Below are positions 1 through 7,995 of a DNA stretch of 64,000 bases, piece after piece. The notes below the pieces were generated by a model, which saw nothing but the letters and a program-made list of their open reading frames with translations, did not search any database and had not been told where the DNA came from. How positions within the stretch are numbered: the stretch's first letter is position 1; every line of letters starts with the position of its first letter. A program made the position numbers and the translations under genes. Source of the stretch: Roseobacter insulae (GTDB lineage Bacteria; Pseudomonadota; Alphaproteobacteria; Rhodobacterales; Rhodobacteraceae). Location of the stretch: assembly GCF_019375555.1 (NCBI RefSeq), contig NZ_JAHXDN010000003.1, forward strand, positions 248,001-312,000, read 5' to 3'.

Positions 1-1459
1 CCATTGCCTGCATGATGGGGGCGGCGTCCTCATCGAGAAGATCGGCCAGTTCGTCGTCAAGGCTCGTGCGCCTGAGCGCCCCTCTCAGCGCCGTTGAAGC
101 CTGTAGCGCCTCGTTGCCCGAGAGATCGTCCAGCGGCTTTTCTACCCGTTTAAGAATTGGCCTGCGGCGTTTAAATCCATCACCCGGATTTGCATCTGCT
201 GGTTTCTCGGGGGAAACGGTCAGAATTTCCTCTTTTTCGTCTGGCTCCTCGATGTTCAGGCGCTTGTAGAGACCCTTGGTTCCGACGCGCAGGCCGAGCG
301 GCACGACCTTGACCAGCGCGCTGGTCAGCGCCTGGATGTCTTCAGGCTCAGGTCGAGCAATCGAGAGGACCGGGTAATCCTGCTGCGGGCCATACTCGAG
401 ATCCACGAAGGGACGTACCAGATCGCGGTTGATGATGGCCGAGAGCGCGCAGGCGTCCGCCTTCTCGATGTCTTCCTGCACCTCGCGATGCTCCTTGCCG
501 GAGCCAAGCCCGCCGGTTTCGGCGTCCGTTGTGGCCGTCTGTCCCAGCACCGCCTTGGAGATCTGCTTGTCGAGCCAGTCAGCGCGGCGTTCGTAGTGGT
601 CCGTGCTGGCCCCGACGTTCGAGCTTTCGATGAACTCGATCATCATGCTGTCGGGAATGATGGCGGCGCAATCGCCCGCAATCTCAGACACGGCCCGGAA
701 AAGCGTGTCCTTGTCCGCCTCCGACGCGCCCGCGCCCCATTTGCCGACGCGCAGGGGTTGGCCATAGGTTTGTGTGAATATCGCCCAGTCACGCTCGGTG
801 TAGGCTTTGAACATCCAGTTGAACATCGCGACGCGCGCCAGTCCGGAGCGCAGTGCCAGCCCCGATTTGGCTTTCATCTGGGCGAAGATGAACTTGAAGG
901 CGGGCAGCGGAAGTTCCTGCCCGTTCTCGTCCAGCATCATCGGCGTGGCCAGATCGGACCGGTCAAACCGGAACCAGCGCGGGTCGCGCCATTCAAGCCG
1001 CGCGGGACGCCACTGGCTCATGGAGGTTTCCCAGATGACCTCGGTAAAGCTGTAGCCCTTGCCGATCGCGTCCAAAATATCGAAAAGCTCCAGTGCCAGC
1101 TCCTTGCGGGTCAGCCACTTCCGAATGCTCTCAGCGATCCGCTCGTCCTCCGCGCTGTCGGTTGCGGGTTCGACGGTGATGTCGAGCTGGCTCACGGACC
1201 GGCGGCGGGTGCCCAGCACGCCGAGGTAGTGCGGATTGCGCTCCTCGATCGTCTCAGCCAGCTCCAGGTACCGGACCGGATCACCGCGATCCGCCGCGCG
1301 CAGGATCTCCGCCAGCCGCACCGGGTTCAGCCCTTCACCGGGGTAGCTGGTGATAGGCGATCGCACGCCACCCAGCGTCGGGGCGGCGACCTCCTTCTTC
1401 AGCTCGCCCCGGCGCATAGGATTGCCGAAGCGGTCGTAGATTACGGGTTTATTGGCCAT
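1..1459 (-). CDS. Mu gp29-like (DUF935) phage portal protein, 3' end cut by window edge
   Basis: This is the portal protein of the prophage head, the ring through which DNA is packaged and ejected. The visible 486 codons read MANKPVIYDRFGNPMRRGEL at the N-terminus. They contain the family hallmarks: an early PVRYLELAETIEERNPHYLG stretch, a KGYSFTEVIWE segment, and a C-terminal part rich in charged residues. Mu gp29 is about 510 residues long, so most of the protein is present and only the extreme C-terminus is lost at base 1. The start ATG directly follows the stop of the preceding gene and has an AAAGGAG ribosome binding site 7-8 bases upstream. It is the last late gene visible; head morphogenesis genes should follow outside the window. 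Confidence 0.93.
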   Translation of the reverse strand, partial: MANKPVIYDRFGNPMRRGELKKEVAAPTLGGVRSPITSYPGEGLNPVRLAEILRAADRGDPVRYLELAETIEERNPHYLGVLGTRRRSVSQLDITVEPATDSAEDERIAESIRKWLTRKELALELFDILDAIGKGYSFTEVIWETSMSQWRPARLEWRDPRWFRFDRSDLATPMMLDENGQELPLPAFKFIFAQMKAKSGLALRSGLARVAMFNWMFKAYTERDWAIFTQTYGQPLRVGKWGAGASEADKDTLFRAVSEIAGDCAAIIPDSMMIEFIESSNVGASTDHYERRADWLDKQISKAVLGQTATTDAETGGLGSGKEHREVQEDIEKADACALSAIINRDLVRPFVDLEYGPQQDYPVLSIARPEPEDIQALTSALVKVVPLGLRVGTKGLYKRLNIEEPDEKEEILTVSPEKPADANPGDGFKRRRPILKRVEKPLDDLSGNEALQASTALRGALRRTSLDDELADLLDEDAAPIMQAM

Positions 1460-1747
1460 TTAGCGGCTCCTTTGCACCAGGTCTGATTTCAACAGTTCGA
1501 TGCACGAGCGAGCGCGACCGAAATTTGGGAAACCGCGCACCTTGGAATTGTAGTATTCACGCTCTCGGTCCAACAGACGACGCCACACACCATGAAACCG
1601 ACGCCCGTCAGGCCGTTGCCCCTCAAGCATCGTGCGAATAAGGGTGCAAGCGTCCAAGCAGAGTTGCTCAACCTTACGATCACGCTTTTGCCAATAGCTG
1701 GCACGCGCTGCCATGTCGTTCGCAACTTCAGCAGGTGACGGCGACAT
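1460..1747 (-). CDS. small phage protein between Acb2-like gene and portal, unknown function
   Basis: A 95-residue basic protein with many Arg, Lys and Cys residues. It has no signal peptide or membrane segment, and I do not recognise a named domain. The ATG at 1747 is preferred because GAGG lies 6 bases upstream. A GTG at 1759 overlapping the previous stop (GTGA) would add four residues. The gene ends directly against the portal start, so it belongs to the late operon and is probably co-translated with the portal. Genes of this size and place are common in alphaproteobacterial Mu-like phages, but no role is known to me. Confidence 0.75.
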   Translation of the reverse strand: MSPSPAEVANDMAARASYWQKRDRKVEQLCLDACTLIRTMLEGQRPDGRRFHGVWRRLLDREREYYNSKVRGFPNFGRARSCIELLKSDLVQRSR

Positions 1748-1755
1748 CAGGTTCC

Positions 1756-2013
1756 TCACTTCGTCACATGCCGGACGGCGCGCATCACGGCATCCTCAAT
1801 ATGGGTCATGGCAAGGCTCAGATCGCGGCTCGCCATGCGCTCGCCGGTTGGATCGGTGCCGCCCACGGCATGCAGCGTCATCAAAAGGCTGTGCCCCTGC
1901 GCCTTGATCTGATCCACTTGACGTTTTTCCAGGTCAGTCAGCTTGCGATACTGCCGCATGGTCGAGTTGTTATGCGTCCGAGCGTCGGATGTGCTGTCGA
2001 TCCTGTCTGCCAT
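1756..2013 (-). CDS. acb2: probable Acb2/Tad1-hairpin family cyclic-nucleotide sponge (anti-CBASS)
   Basis: An 85-residue protein starting MADRIDSTSDA, with an AGGAGG ribosome binding site 6-7 bases before the ATG. The second half predicts two helices forming a hairpin: YRKLTDLEKRQVDQIKAQG, then a turn with GGTDPTGE, then a helix ending HIEDAVMRAVRHVT. This pattern matches what I remember of the Acb2 family, hexameric phage proteins that bind cyclic di- and trinucleotides and so block CBASS immunity. Acb2 was first described from Pseudomonas phage PaMx33, which I believe is also a transposable phage. The place between large terminase and portal fits an accessory gene in the late operon. Assignment rests on recalled family pattern, not on a search; a small unrelated phage protein is the alternative. 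Confidence 0.55.
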   Translation of the reverse strand: MADRIDSTSDARTHNNSTMRQYRKLTDLEKRQVDQIKAQGHSLLMTLHAVGGTDPTGERMASRDLSLAMTHIEDAVMRAVRHVTK

Positions 2014-2139
2014 TCTGGCCTCCTGTGTCTCGTTGCGGCGGGCTTGCCATTCTGAAATCCGTCTCACGCGGCGTCTTTCCAGTTGATGGGACGCGATATT
2101 GCCCGCATGATCCCGTTCGCGATGCGAAAGGACTTGCCG

Positions 2140-2316
2140 ATGAAAATCCCCCGAACCATCCCGCAGAGCGTCCGCAATGAGCTGGAAGACATGGAACGGC
2201 GCCGCACCGGTTTGAACCACGCGGATGCATGGACGGCATTTGTCGACTGGGCTGACCGGCACGGGGCCGAGATTTCCGTCCCCCCGGAACCGGAGGAGGA
2301 AGTCACCGCTTGGTGA
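2140..2316 (+). CDS. plus-strand accessory gene in the late operon, unknown function
   Basis: A 58-residue protein (begins MKIPRTIPQSVRNELEDMER) read against the surrounding operon. An AAAGGA ribosome binding site lies 8 bases before the ATG at 2140; in-frame ATGs at 2083 and 2110 are possible but lack one. The minus-strand alternative here is serine-rich and looks like a shadow, while this frame has normal composition with an acidic C-terminus. It lies convergent to the methylase and divergent from the Acb2-like gene, as an independently transcribed moron would. I do not recognise the family. It could be a small DNA- or protein-binding accessory protein. Confidence 0.6.
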   Translation: MKIPRTIPQSVRNELEDMERRRTGLNHADAWTAFVDWADRHGAEISVPPEPEEEVTAW

Positions 2317-2344
2317 GCCGTCCCGATGCTGCGAGAGCCCGTGT

Positions 2345-3244
2345 TCATCGCCCCTCCATATGGTCAGTCACCCACCGCGCATCCAGCGACGTGATCACCA
2401 GCTCAGGTGCCTGCGTTATCGTCTTGGACGCCAGTGAATAGGTGGTTTGAACCGGCACGATCTGCGCCCAGTCGAACAGCGCGCGGATCTGGGGTACATC
2501 GTTGATCGACAGGATGAAGTCGCCTTTCAGCGCTCGAAGCTGGGCGGCGATGACGTCAAAGTCCTCCTCCGAGAACAGCTCTTTGCCATAATCATCCTCA
2601 CAGCCGTGATAGGGCGGGTCGAGGTAGAAGAGCGCGCCGGGCCGATCAATCCGCTGGATGAAGTAAAGATAGTCCAGGTTCATGACCGTGACGCCGCTCA
2701 GGCGTTCATGCAGCGCCTCGAGGTCAGGCTCCAGCGTGGTCAGGTTGAACCGGGCAGGGCGGTCAGGTGAGACCCCAAAGGTCCGCCCATCGACACGCCC
2801 GCCAAAGGCCACACGCTGCAGGAAAAGAAACCGCGCTGCGCGCTGCAGGTCCGTGAGGGTTTCGGGGTCCACCGAGGTCAGCCGTTCAAACCCCGCCTGC
2901 GTCGTGATCTGAAACCGCAGCAGATCCAGAAAGGCCACGTAGTGTTCCTGAAGGATCCGGAAGAGGTTGTAGACGTCGCGGCTGCGGTCGTTGATGAACT
3001 CGGACCGTGCGGGCTTTGACCGGCGCAGGAATATCCCGCCCATGCCGACAAAGGGTTCCGCGTAGGTGGTATGCTCATGCGCGTCGATCACACGGCACAG
3101 CCGCTTGGCGAGATTGCGTTTGCCGCCAACGTAAGGGGCGATGGGTTTGGCCGAAGCCGGTTTTCGTTCACTCATGTTTAAGAGGCTTTCGATACGCAGC
3201 CGTCTGAAGGCGGCCATATCTGTCACTTGGTCGGCGGGGGTCAT
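2345..3244 (-). CDS. DNA adenine methylase, D12 class (N6-adenine)
   Basis: A 299-residue S-adenosylmethionine-dependent N6-adenine methyltransferase of the Dam/D12 class. The AdoMet-site motif YVGGKR is at residues 38-43, the FVGMGG motif at 65-70, and the catalytic DPPY at 209-212 within FYLDPPYHGCEDDYG. The ATG at 3244 overlaps the stop of the upstream ParB-like gene as ATGA, with GGGAG upstream. An internal ATG at 3175 would start closer to the conserved domain but lacks a clear binding site. It probably modifies phage DNA against host restriction or changes adenine methylation during replication. No partner endonuclease is visible, so it is an orphan enzyme. The target sequence cannot be read from the protein. 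Confidence 0.92.
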   Translation of the reverse strand: MTPADQVTDMAAFRRLRIESLLNMSERKPASAKPIAPYVGGKRNLAKRLCRVIDAHEHTTYAEPFVGMGGIFLRRSKPARSEFINDRSRDVYNLFRILQEHYVAFLDLLRFQITTQAGFERLTSVDPETLTDLQRAARFLFLQRVAFGGRVDGRTFGVSPDRPARFNLTTLEPDLEALHERLSGVTVMNLDYLYFIQRIDRPGALFYLDPPYHGCEDDYGKELFSEEDFDVIAAQLRALKGDFILSINDVPQIRALFDWAQIVPVQTTYSLASKTITQAPELVITSLDARWVTDHMEGR

Positions 3245-4125
3245 GTGCCTTTGCTCCCCGTGTCAGCGGCTGGTGAGACAGCCGTTGGCCCTTCGCATAA
3301 AGCTTTCGCCTTTAGTCTCGAACGCAATTCTCGTTCAACGTGCGCAAGCGCGATCTCCTTGCTTGTCTTTCCCAACACACGGGAACGGGAACGGGCATCG
3401 TCCAGGATGAACCCGATATCGATTGCGTCGAACACCCGAGACAGATGGAGGCGGAGGTACCTTTGGTTGCGGGCGATCGCGCCCAGCCAGACGCTGAGAA
3501 CGGGGCCGGTGTAGTAATAAGGATCGGTTCCGCAGATCGAACGTCGCACCGCCTGAAGGCCAAGGCTGACAGCTTCCGCCTCACCACATGCCACCATCTT
3601 TCTGATCAGGCCGATGGCGAATATTGCACCGGGCTTCTTCGATTTGCTCGAGGCGTTGGACGTCGCCAGTTGGCAAGCGCCTGCCTCGACCGCTGCCTGA
3701 CAGTCGATCGCCCATTGAGAACCGGCGGCGAGTTCGGCTCGATAGATGCCGAGGCCATCGATCTTGATGCGGTCACGATTTACAGCCGCAAACCCTAGCG
3801 CCTGTTGTGCGAGTGTCATCGGCACAACCATTGCGGGGATGGCTGTCAAGCCGACAAGCGCGGCTGCAGAGGCCCGGTGCTGACCATCCACGATGGCGAA
3901 CTTACCCAACTCAGTAGGCGCAACCAGGATGGGCTGGAACTTTGTCCAGTCGAACTCGTCGGCAATTCGCTGAACGGCCCGCCGACCTGTGGCCGTCATC
4001 TGCCTCTGATAGAGCGTGTCGATGCCCAGTTCTGCAATTGCTACCATTTTCAGGGAGGGCTGGGGCTGATCCCTCAAAGTAGCCGGCCTAAATCCTTTTA
4101 GATCGATGGGTTCCAAGTATTGCAT
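3241..4125 (-). CDS. ParB-like N-terminal domain protein (DUF6551-like)
   Basis: A 294-residue protein with a ParB/Srx-like domain. The diagnostic segment FAIVDGQHRASAAALVGLTA lies at about residues 76-95. The rest is helical, without a recognisable DNA-binding helix-turn-helix or HNH motif. Members of this group sit beside terminase or methylase genes in many phages and resemble DUF6551 proteins. The ParB fold can bind CTP or act as a nuclease, but which applies here is unknown. The ATG at 4125 overlaps the terminase stop as TGATG and has an AGGGGGGA binding site. A GTG one codon earlier is also possible. It is distinct from the ParB-like gene next to the transposase. Confidence 0.75.
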   Translation of the reverse strand: MQYLEPIDLKGFRPATLRDQPQPSLKMVAIAELGIDTLYQRQMTATGRRAVQRIADEFDWTKFQPILVAPTELGKFAIVDGQHRASAAALVGLTAIPAMVVPMTLAQQALGFAAVNRDRIKIDGLGIYRAELAAGSQWAIDCQAAVEAGACQLATSNASSKSKKPGAIFAIGLIRKMVACGEAEAVSLGLQAVRRSICGTDPYYYTGPVLSVWLGAIARNQRYLRLHLSRVFDAIDIGFILDDARSRSRVLGKTSKEIALAHVERELRSRLKAKALCEGPTAVSPAADTGSKGT

Positions 4126-5837
4126 CACACGTCCCCCCTGATCCGAGCGCCCAGTGGGCCTGCAAAGGGATCCCTGACGGCCATATCGCGGTCCCGGCGA
4201 GGTGTCATGGACATGCGCGCCTCTGCGCGCTGGTGGCGCTTGAAGGTGCTGGCGGCGCGGTAACCGTATTCGACCCAGCGCATCCGGCTCGCGAAATGCG
4301 CGAGCGCCAGTCCGATCGCATAGTCGCCGTGGCGTTTTTTGCCCTTCTTGTCCTTGGCCTCGCCCTTCTCGTTGGTGCGGATCTCCGGCACTCTCGGTAT
4401 GCCGCGCACGACCTTGACGGCGCGCATGTCGCCCAGGTGGTTTTCATCCGGACCGATGGCGATCATGTCGTCTTCGAAGGCGGTCTTCAGGGGCGGCATG
4501 TGGATGCGGTACCAGTCCTGGGTAAACTTGATCGCCCAGATCAGACCGGGGCCGTCCTCGTCCTCGCGCAGTCCGAAGCGCCGCCCCATGTCCTCGGCCA
4601 CGGTCCAGCCCATGCCGGTAGCGTCGAAGGCCGCGCCCAGCAAGCGTTCCTTCAGGTGCTCAAGCACCATGCCCACCACCAGTTTCTGCTCATCGCCGGG
4701 CACATTGCGCATCTCGATCGAGAAGGCCTCGGTGCGCTTGAGGTTCGGCTCGATCGCCAGCACCGGCAGCACTGACAGATCCGCTACGCGTGCAAAGTCG
4801 AAGCCGGCAGCGTAGCGGAAGTCCAGGTCGAGACTTCCAAGGACTTCCTCCAGTTCCTCGAGGAAAGGTGCCATCAGGCTTTTCTGCGCCAGCTTGTCGA
4901 GATGCAGGTAGTCACCGGGCAGTTCCAGGCGCAGCACCGGCGCCTCGGCCGTCATACGCGCCTCGATGAGAGGGGCGGGGATCCACGACCCCGACGACAG
5001 GGACGGGATACAGAACAGTTCCTCGTCAGCTCCGTCGCCATAGAAGTCGATCAGATCCTGCCGCCACCGCGCCTCGCCTTCCGGCGACCATTCATTGCCA
5101 CCGACCAGGCAGATGCGCGCATAGAGCCCGTCGAGCAGCGCGTCATCCAGATCGATCTTGAGGTGGTTGTAGGGTAGGCGTCCGCCGAGGATGTCCTGCA
5201 CCTGTTCGTTGAAGGCATTGTCGGCCCCGTCATGTGTCGAGCAGACGATCACCTGACCGCCCCAGATCAGGAAGGCCATTGCCGCCTTGATCAGCTCACC
5301 CAGATCGTCGACGAAGGCCGCCTCGTCGATGATGATCACGCCCTCCTTGCCGCGCAACCCGCGTGGCGCGGAGCTGAGTGCCTTGATCTGGTAGCCGGAG
5401 GCGAAGCGGATGCGGAAGGTCTGGATGGACTTGTCGCCGTCGATGTCGCCCTCCTCGAACAACCCGTCCTCGATCTCCGAGGCGGCAATGTTGAAGGCGC
5501 GCGCCCACATCGCGCAGGCATCGACGAACTCGCGGGTCATCTCCTGAGAATAGGAGATATACATCGCGTCCATGCCGCGCCGGGATTTGGGCCGCGAGGC
5601 GCGCAGGACGGCATAGGCCGCCAGCGCCCAGGTCAGCCCGATCCGGCGGGATTTCTCGATGAAGAGGACCTTGGTGGAGACCGTGTCGAGCAGGCCCACG
5701 GTTTTCGCCTGATATCCGAGCAGAACCTTGGGCAGACCGTTCTTATCCTTTGGGACCTTGTCGACAAGATCGTCCATGCCATTCATCGTCTCTCGGCGCT
5801 GGCGTTCCCATTCGGCTTTGGAAATCGGGGCGGTCAT
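4125..5837 (-). CDS. terminase large subunit, Mu gp28-like
   Basis: This 570-residue ATPase-nuclease cuts and packages prophage DNA into capsids. The variant Walker A segment EKSRRIGLTW is at residues 61-70 and the Walker B GVIIIDEAAF at 166-175. A C-terminal RNase H-like nuclease region begins near the FDFAR segment at about residue 343, followed by FDATG and a late GDYAIGLALAH. The length is close to Mu gp28 (about 550). It follows the DUF3486 small terminase gene after an inserted DUF6527-like gene and a plus-strand gene, which separate two subunits that are normally adjacent. It overlaps the ParB-like gene downstream. Confidence 0.95.
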   Translation of the reverse strand: MTAPISKAEWERQRRETMNGMDDLVDKVPKDKNGLPKVLLGYQAKTVGLLDTVSTKVLFIEKSRRIGLTWALAAYAVLRASRPKSRRGMDAMYISYSQEMTREFVDACAMWARAFNIAASEIEDGLFEEGDIDGDKSIQTFRIRFASGYQIKALSSAPRGLRGKEGVIIIDEAAFVDDLGELIKAAMAFLIWGGQVIVCSTHDGADNAFNEQVQDILGGRLPYNHLKIDLDDALLDGLYARICLVGGNEWSPEGEARWRQDLIDFYGDGADEELFCIPSLSSGSWIPAPLIEARMTAEAPVLRLELPGDYLHLDKLAQKSLMAPFLEELEEVLGSLDLDFRYAAGFDFARVADLSVLPVLAIEPNLKRTEAFSIEMRNVPGDEQKLVVGMVLEHLKERLLGAAFDATGMGWTVAEDMGRRFGLREDEDGPGLIWAIKFTQDWYRIHMPPLKTAFEDDMIAIGPDENHLGDMRAVKVVRGIPRVPEIRTNEKGEAKDKKGKKRHGDYAIGLALAHFASRMRWVEYGYRAASTFKRHQRAEARMSMTPRRDRDMAVRDPFAGPLGARIRGDV

Positions 5838-5917
5838 GAGGCGTACTCTTGTGGAGGTATTGGCTTCCCGACACAGTTCGCTAGGCTCGCCAATCCGTAC
5901 CTAAAAGGTGATTCCCG

Positions 5918-6409
5918 ATGATTGACATTGACACGATTATCGACGCTCTGGCAGCCGCCGACAGCGGCCTCAAAACCGTCAAAAGTGGGGCTGGCACCAT
6001 TGAGGCGATAAAACAACTTCTTAGGAATAAGAAGGATGGCGCTGAAGTTGATATTGAAGAACTGAAGCAGCTCATATCTGATCTTCGAGATGAAAACGTT
6101 GAATATCGCGAGGCACTTTGGGATGCGCGAAACAAGCTGCTTGAGCTTAAGCGAGAAGTCGAGGAGGCCGACGCCGCAGTAGAGATGCGTGCGCGATACC
6201 ACCTCAAGAAATTCAAAGCTGGCGGCACGGTTCTTGTTTGCAACAAGGAAGAGCGGATTGACATAATCCCAGAATATGTTTGTCCAAACTGTTACCTCAC
6301 TGACGCGCTCTTCATGCCGCTTCAGCCTGGTGGTTATGCTGGTTATCAACTTGCCTGCAACAAGTGCGGCCTTTGCGTGAATTGGGACAATCCAGAGAGC
6401 TCGATGTGA
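5918..6409 (+). CDS. plus-strand moron: coiled-coil protein with C-terminal zinc ribbon
   Basis: A 163-residue protein transcribed against the late operon and flanked by both terminase genes. Residues 45-90 are rich in Glu, Lys and Leu in a heptad-like pattern and probably form a coiled coil. Residues 120-156 carry CPNC and CNKCGLC, which look like a zinc ribbon. An AAAGGTGA binding site lies 7 bases before the ATG. The gene is visibly less GC-rich than its neighbours, suggesting recent acquisition. I do not know the family. Opposite strand, own composition and insertion between terminase genes all fit a moron expressed from the prophage; a function in host fitness or phage exclusion is only a guess. 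Confidence 0.8.
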   Translation: MIDIDTIIDALAAADSGLKTVKSGAGTIEAIKQLLRNKKDGAEVDIEELKQLISDLRDENVEYREALWDARNKLLELKREVEEADAAVEMRARYHLKKFKAGGTVLVCNKEERIDIIPEYVCPNCYLTDALFMPLQPGGYAGYQLACNKCGLCVNWDNPESSM

Positions 6410-6417
6410 ACCGCGCA

Positions 6418-6705
6418 TCAGCACACCTCCCAATAGCCGTCGCGCAGCCAGCCATGCCAGTGACCGACGTGATTGATGGAAGGGTTCAGCGTTGGTTCTG
6501 AAAGTGAACCGTTCCAGTTCCACGAGGTGCCTTTCGGCGGTTTGAAGCCATCGCCAACCAGGATGCGAGCGCGGATCCCGCAGCCGCAGGGACAGTAGTA
6601 CCAGAAGCCATACTTTCCGCCGCCGTTACCGCTCAGCGAGAAACTTCCCGGCACCTCGGCCTTTAGCCAGGTGTCGCGATCTGAAAAGTGAATGGCCCGG
6701 ATCAT
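6418..6705 (-). CDS. DUF6527-like small cysteine-rich phage protein
   Basis: A 95-residue protein with a YYCPCGCGIRARI cluster at about 41-53. It is followed by WNWNGSLSEPTLNPSI and an ending with HWHGWLRDGYWEVC. The CxCGC cluster, the PTLxPSI segment and the final aromatic DG motif match the DUF6527 pattern found in many phages and in some ubiquitin-like operons. Function is unknown; metal binding by the cysteines and histidines is likely. Its ATG overlaps the stop of the small terminase gene (ATGA), so it is translated with it. It is an extra gene between the two terminase subunits. Confidence 0.7.
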   Translation of the reverse strand: MIRAIHFSDRDTWLKAEVPGSFSLSGNGGGKYGFWYYCPCGCGIRARILVGDGFKPPKGTSWNWNGSLSEPTLNPSINHVGHWHGWLRDGYWEVC

Positions 6706-7256
6706 GTCTCGATCCCCAGAATTTCAGCCTTGATCTGGTTTTCCAGCTCCTCGGACATGCCCGCCTGACGCGCGGCCTTGGCCCCGGCTTCTGCGGCCTT
6801 CACCGTCGCCTCGCGGGCCACCCGGACCCGTTCATCCGCCAGCAACTTCTCGCGCAGCCCGGCCGATCCCATCAGATCCTTGAGCATGCGGCCAAGGTTC
6901 ATCAGCGAGGCGGGGTCGAGGTGGCCGTCCTGCTCGCGCACGGAGCGCATCATCTGCATGGCGGACACCGCGATCATGTTCATCAGCGTGCGGTGGATGT
7001 CGCTCTCCGCCTCGATGTCCATGTCCGAAAGCAGCGTCTCGGCCATGGAGAAGGCCTCGCGCTGATCCTTCAGCATCTTGGAGAATTCGCCGACGGCGGT
7101 CTTGCCGACGCGGATCTGGATCCCGTCCACCTCGAGCATCGTGTTGAACTCTTCGGTAACCTCAACGATGTCACTGAAACCACGATCGCTGAGCATCTGC
7201 TTCAGGCGCGCAACCAGCTCCTCCGGGACAAGGTCGAGTTTTCTGGGCGGCGGCAT
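6702..7256 (-). CDS. DUF3486 family protein, Mu gp27-like small terminase
   Basis: A 184-residue protein beginning MPPPRKLDLVPEELVARLKQ. The N-terminal helix-turn-helix opening (RKLDLVPEELVARLKQMLSDRG) is typical of Mu gp27 (DUF3486), thought to be the small terminase subunit that recognises phage DNA ends. The remainder is helical with an Ala-rich region near the C-terminus (TVKAAEAGAKAARQAG). The ATG at 7256 comes just after the previous stop at 7258. A longer reading from 7286 would overlap the upstream gene and lacks the family N-terminus. Position ahead of the large terminase gene supports the call. Confidence 0.88.
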   Translation of the reverse strand: MPPPRKLDLVPEELVARLKQMLSDRGFSDIVEVTEEFNTMLEVDGIQIRVGKTAVGEFSKMLKDQREAFSMAETLLSDMDIEAESDIHRTLMNMIAVSAMQMMRSVREQDGHLDPASLMNLGRMLKDLMGSAGLREKLLADERVRVAREATVKAAEAGAKAARQAGMSEELENQIKAEILGIET

Positions 7257-7257
7257 G

Positions 7258-7572
7258 TCAGCCGTCCAGTCCGAAGGGCAGAACACCCTTCACGGTGCGC
7301 AGGCGCTGCGCGACCTCGCGGCCTTCCTTGGTGATCGATGCCACCTCCATCGGGCCAAGGCTCTCGACGGTGATGAACTGGCGTTCCTGCAGCCATTGCA
7401 GCACGTCGTGCATCTGCTCGGCTGTGGTGGGCACCCCGGAAGCACGGCACCCCATGATCAGGATGTCGGAGCTGAGCGACCGTGTCGGCTTGCTTGCCTC
7501 CAGGTGAGACAGCACCGACCAGCGGCGTTTTTCGGTTTCGACCTCTTTCATCTCCAACCGCCAGTTAGTCAT
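7258..7572 (-). CDS. VpaChn25_0724-like phage protein (winged helix)
   Basis: A 104-residue protein with the pattern of the VpaChn25_0724 family of Mu-like phages. A helical N-terminus is followed by SLSSDILIMGCRASG, then a winged-helix segment VLQWLQERQFITVESLGPMEVASITKEG. The wing ends with VAQRLRTVKGV, as in relatives. It lies between the DUF2730 gene and the small terminase gene, the usual place. It may bind DNA or assist packaging; no experiment known to me settles this. Its start overlaps the stop of the DUF2730 gene by four bases. Confidence 0.8.
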   Translation of the reverse strand: MTNWRLEMKEVETEKRRWSVLSHLEASKPTRSLSSDILIMGCRASGVPTTAEQMHDVLQWLQERQFITVESLGPMEVASITKEGREVAQRLRTVKGVLPFGLDG

Positions 7573-7994
7573 TTGCCTGTCCTTTTTTCTGCGGCCCGGT
7601 AGGCGCTTTCGCGAAAACTGTGCATGAGGCCCGAGAGCACCCGCAGCTCTGCCGTGACGCTGCCGCCCAGATGGGCAACCTCGGTCTTGAGGTCTGCGAG
7701 CGCGCTCTGCCGCGCAACGGTTTCCATCGATTTCTCGACCCCGTGCACCCGGCTGGACAGCGCGGTCAGATCCCGCTTGACCGCCACGACATCCTTGGCC
7801 ACCGCACCTACGTCTTCTTCCAGATGATCCACCTTGACCGCGAGGCCATCGGAGGCTTTCGACGCCTCCCTGACCGCGCTCTTGGCAAAGGACTTCTGCC
7901 GTCTTTCAACCCAGAAGATCACACCCGACAGGACGGTAAAGGCACCGATGATAACGCCGATGACGACATTCACATTTTGGAGCAGCTCGATCAT
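7569..7994 (-). CDS. DUF2730-like membrane-anchored coiled-coil protein
   Basis: A 141-residue protein with one N-terminal membrane segment (VVIGVIIGAFTVLSGVIFWV, about residues 9-28). A long coiled coil follows (KVDHLEEDVGAVAKDVVAVK and onward). This layout is that of DUF2730 proteins in Mu-like phages, located between lysis genes and terminase. The ATG at 7994 is chosen because the upstream gene stops at 7996. It may act in lysis or as an inner-membrane accessory; function is not established. Confidence 0.78.
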   Translation of the reverse strand: MIELLQNVNVVIGVIIGAFTVLSGVIFWVERRQKSFAKSAVREASKASDGLAVKVDHLEEDVGAVAKDVVAVKRDLTALSSRVHGVEKSMETVARQSALADLKTEVAHLGGSVTAELRVLSGLMHSFRESAYRAAEKRTGK

Positions 7995-7995
7995 G

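Noticed and set aside
488-1486. 332-codon plus-strand frame opposite the portal gene
   Set aside because: The minus-strand portal reading has clear DUF935 features; this is its shadow.
5838-5917. Promoter of the plus-strand moron
   Set aside because: TTGGCT- and TACCTA-like boxes exist but their spacing is not convincing.
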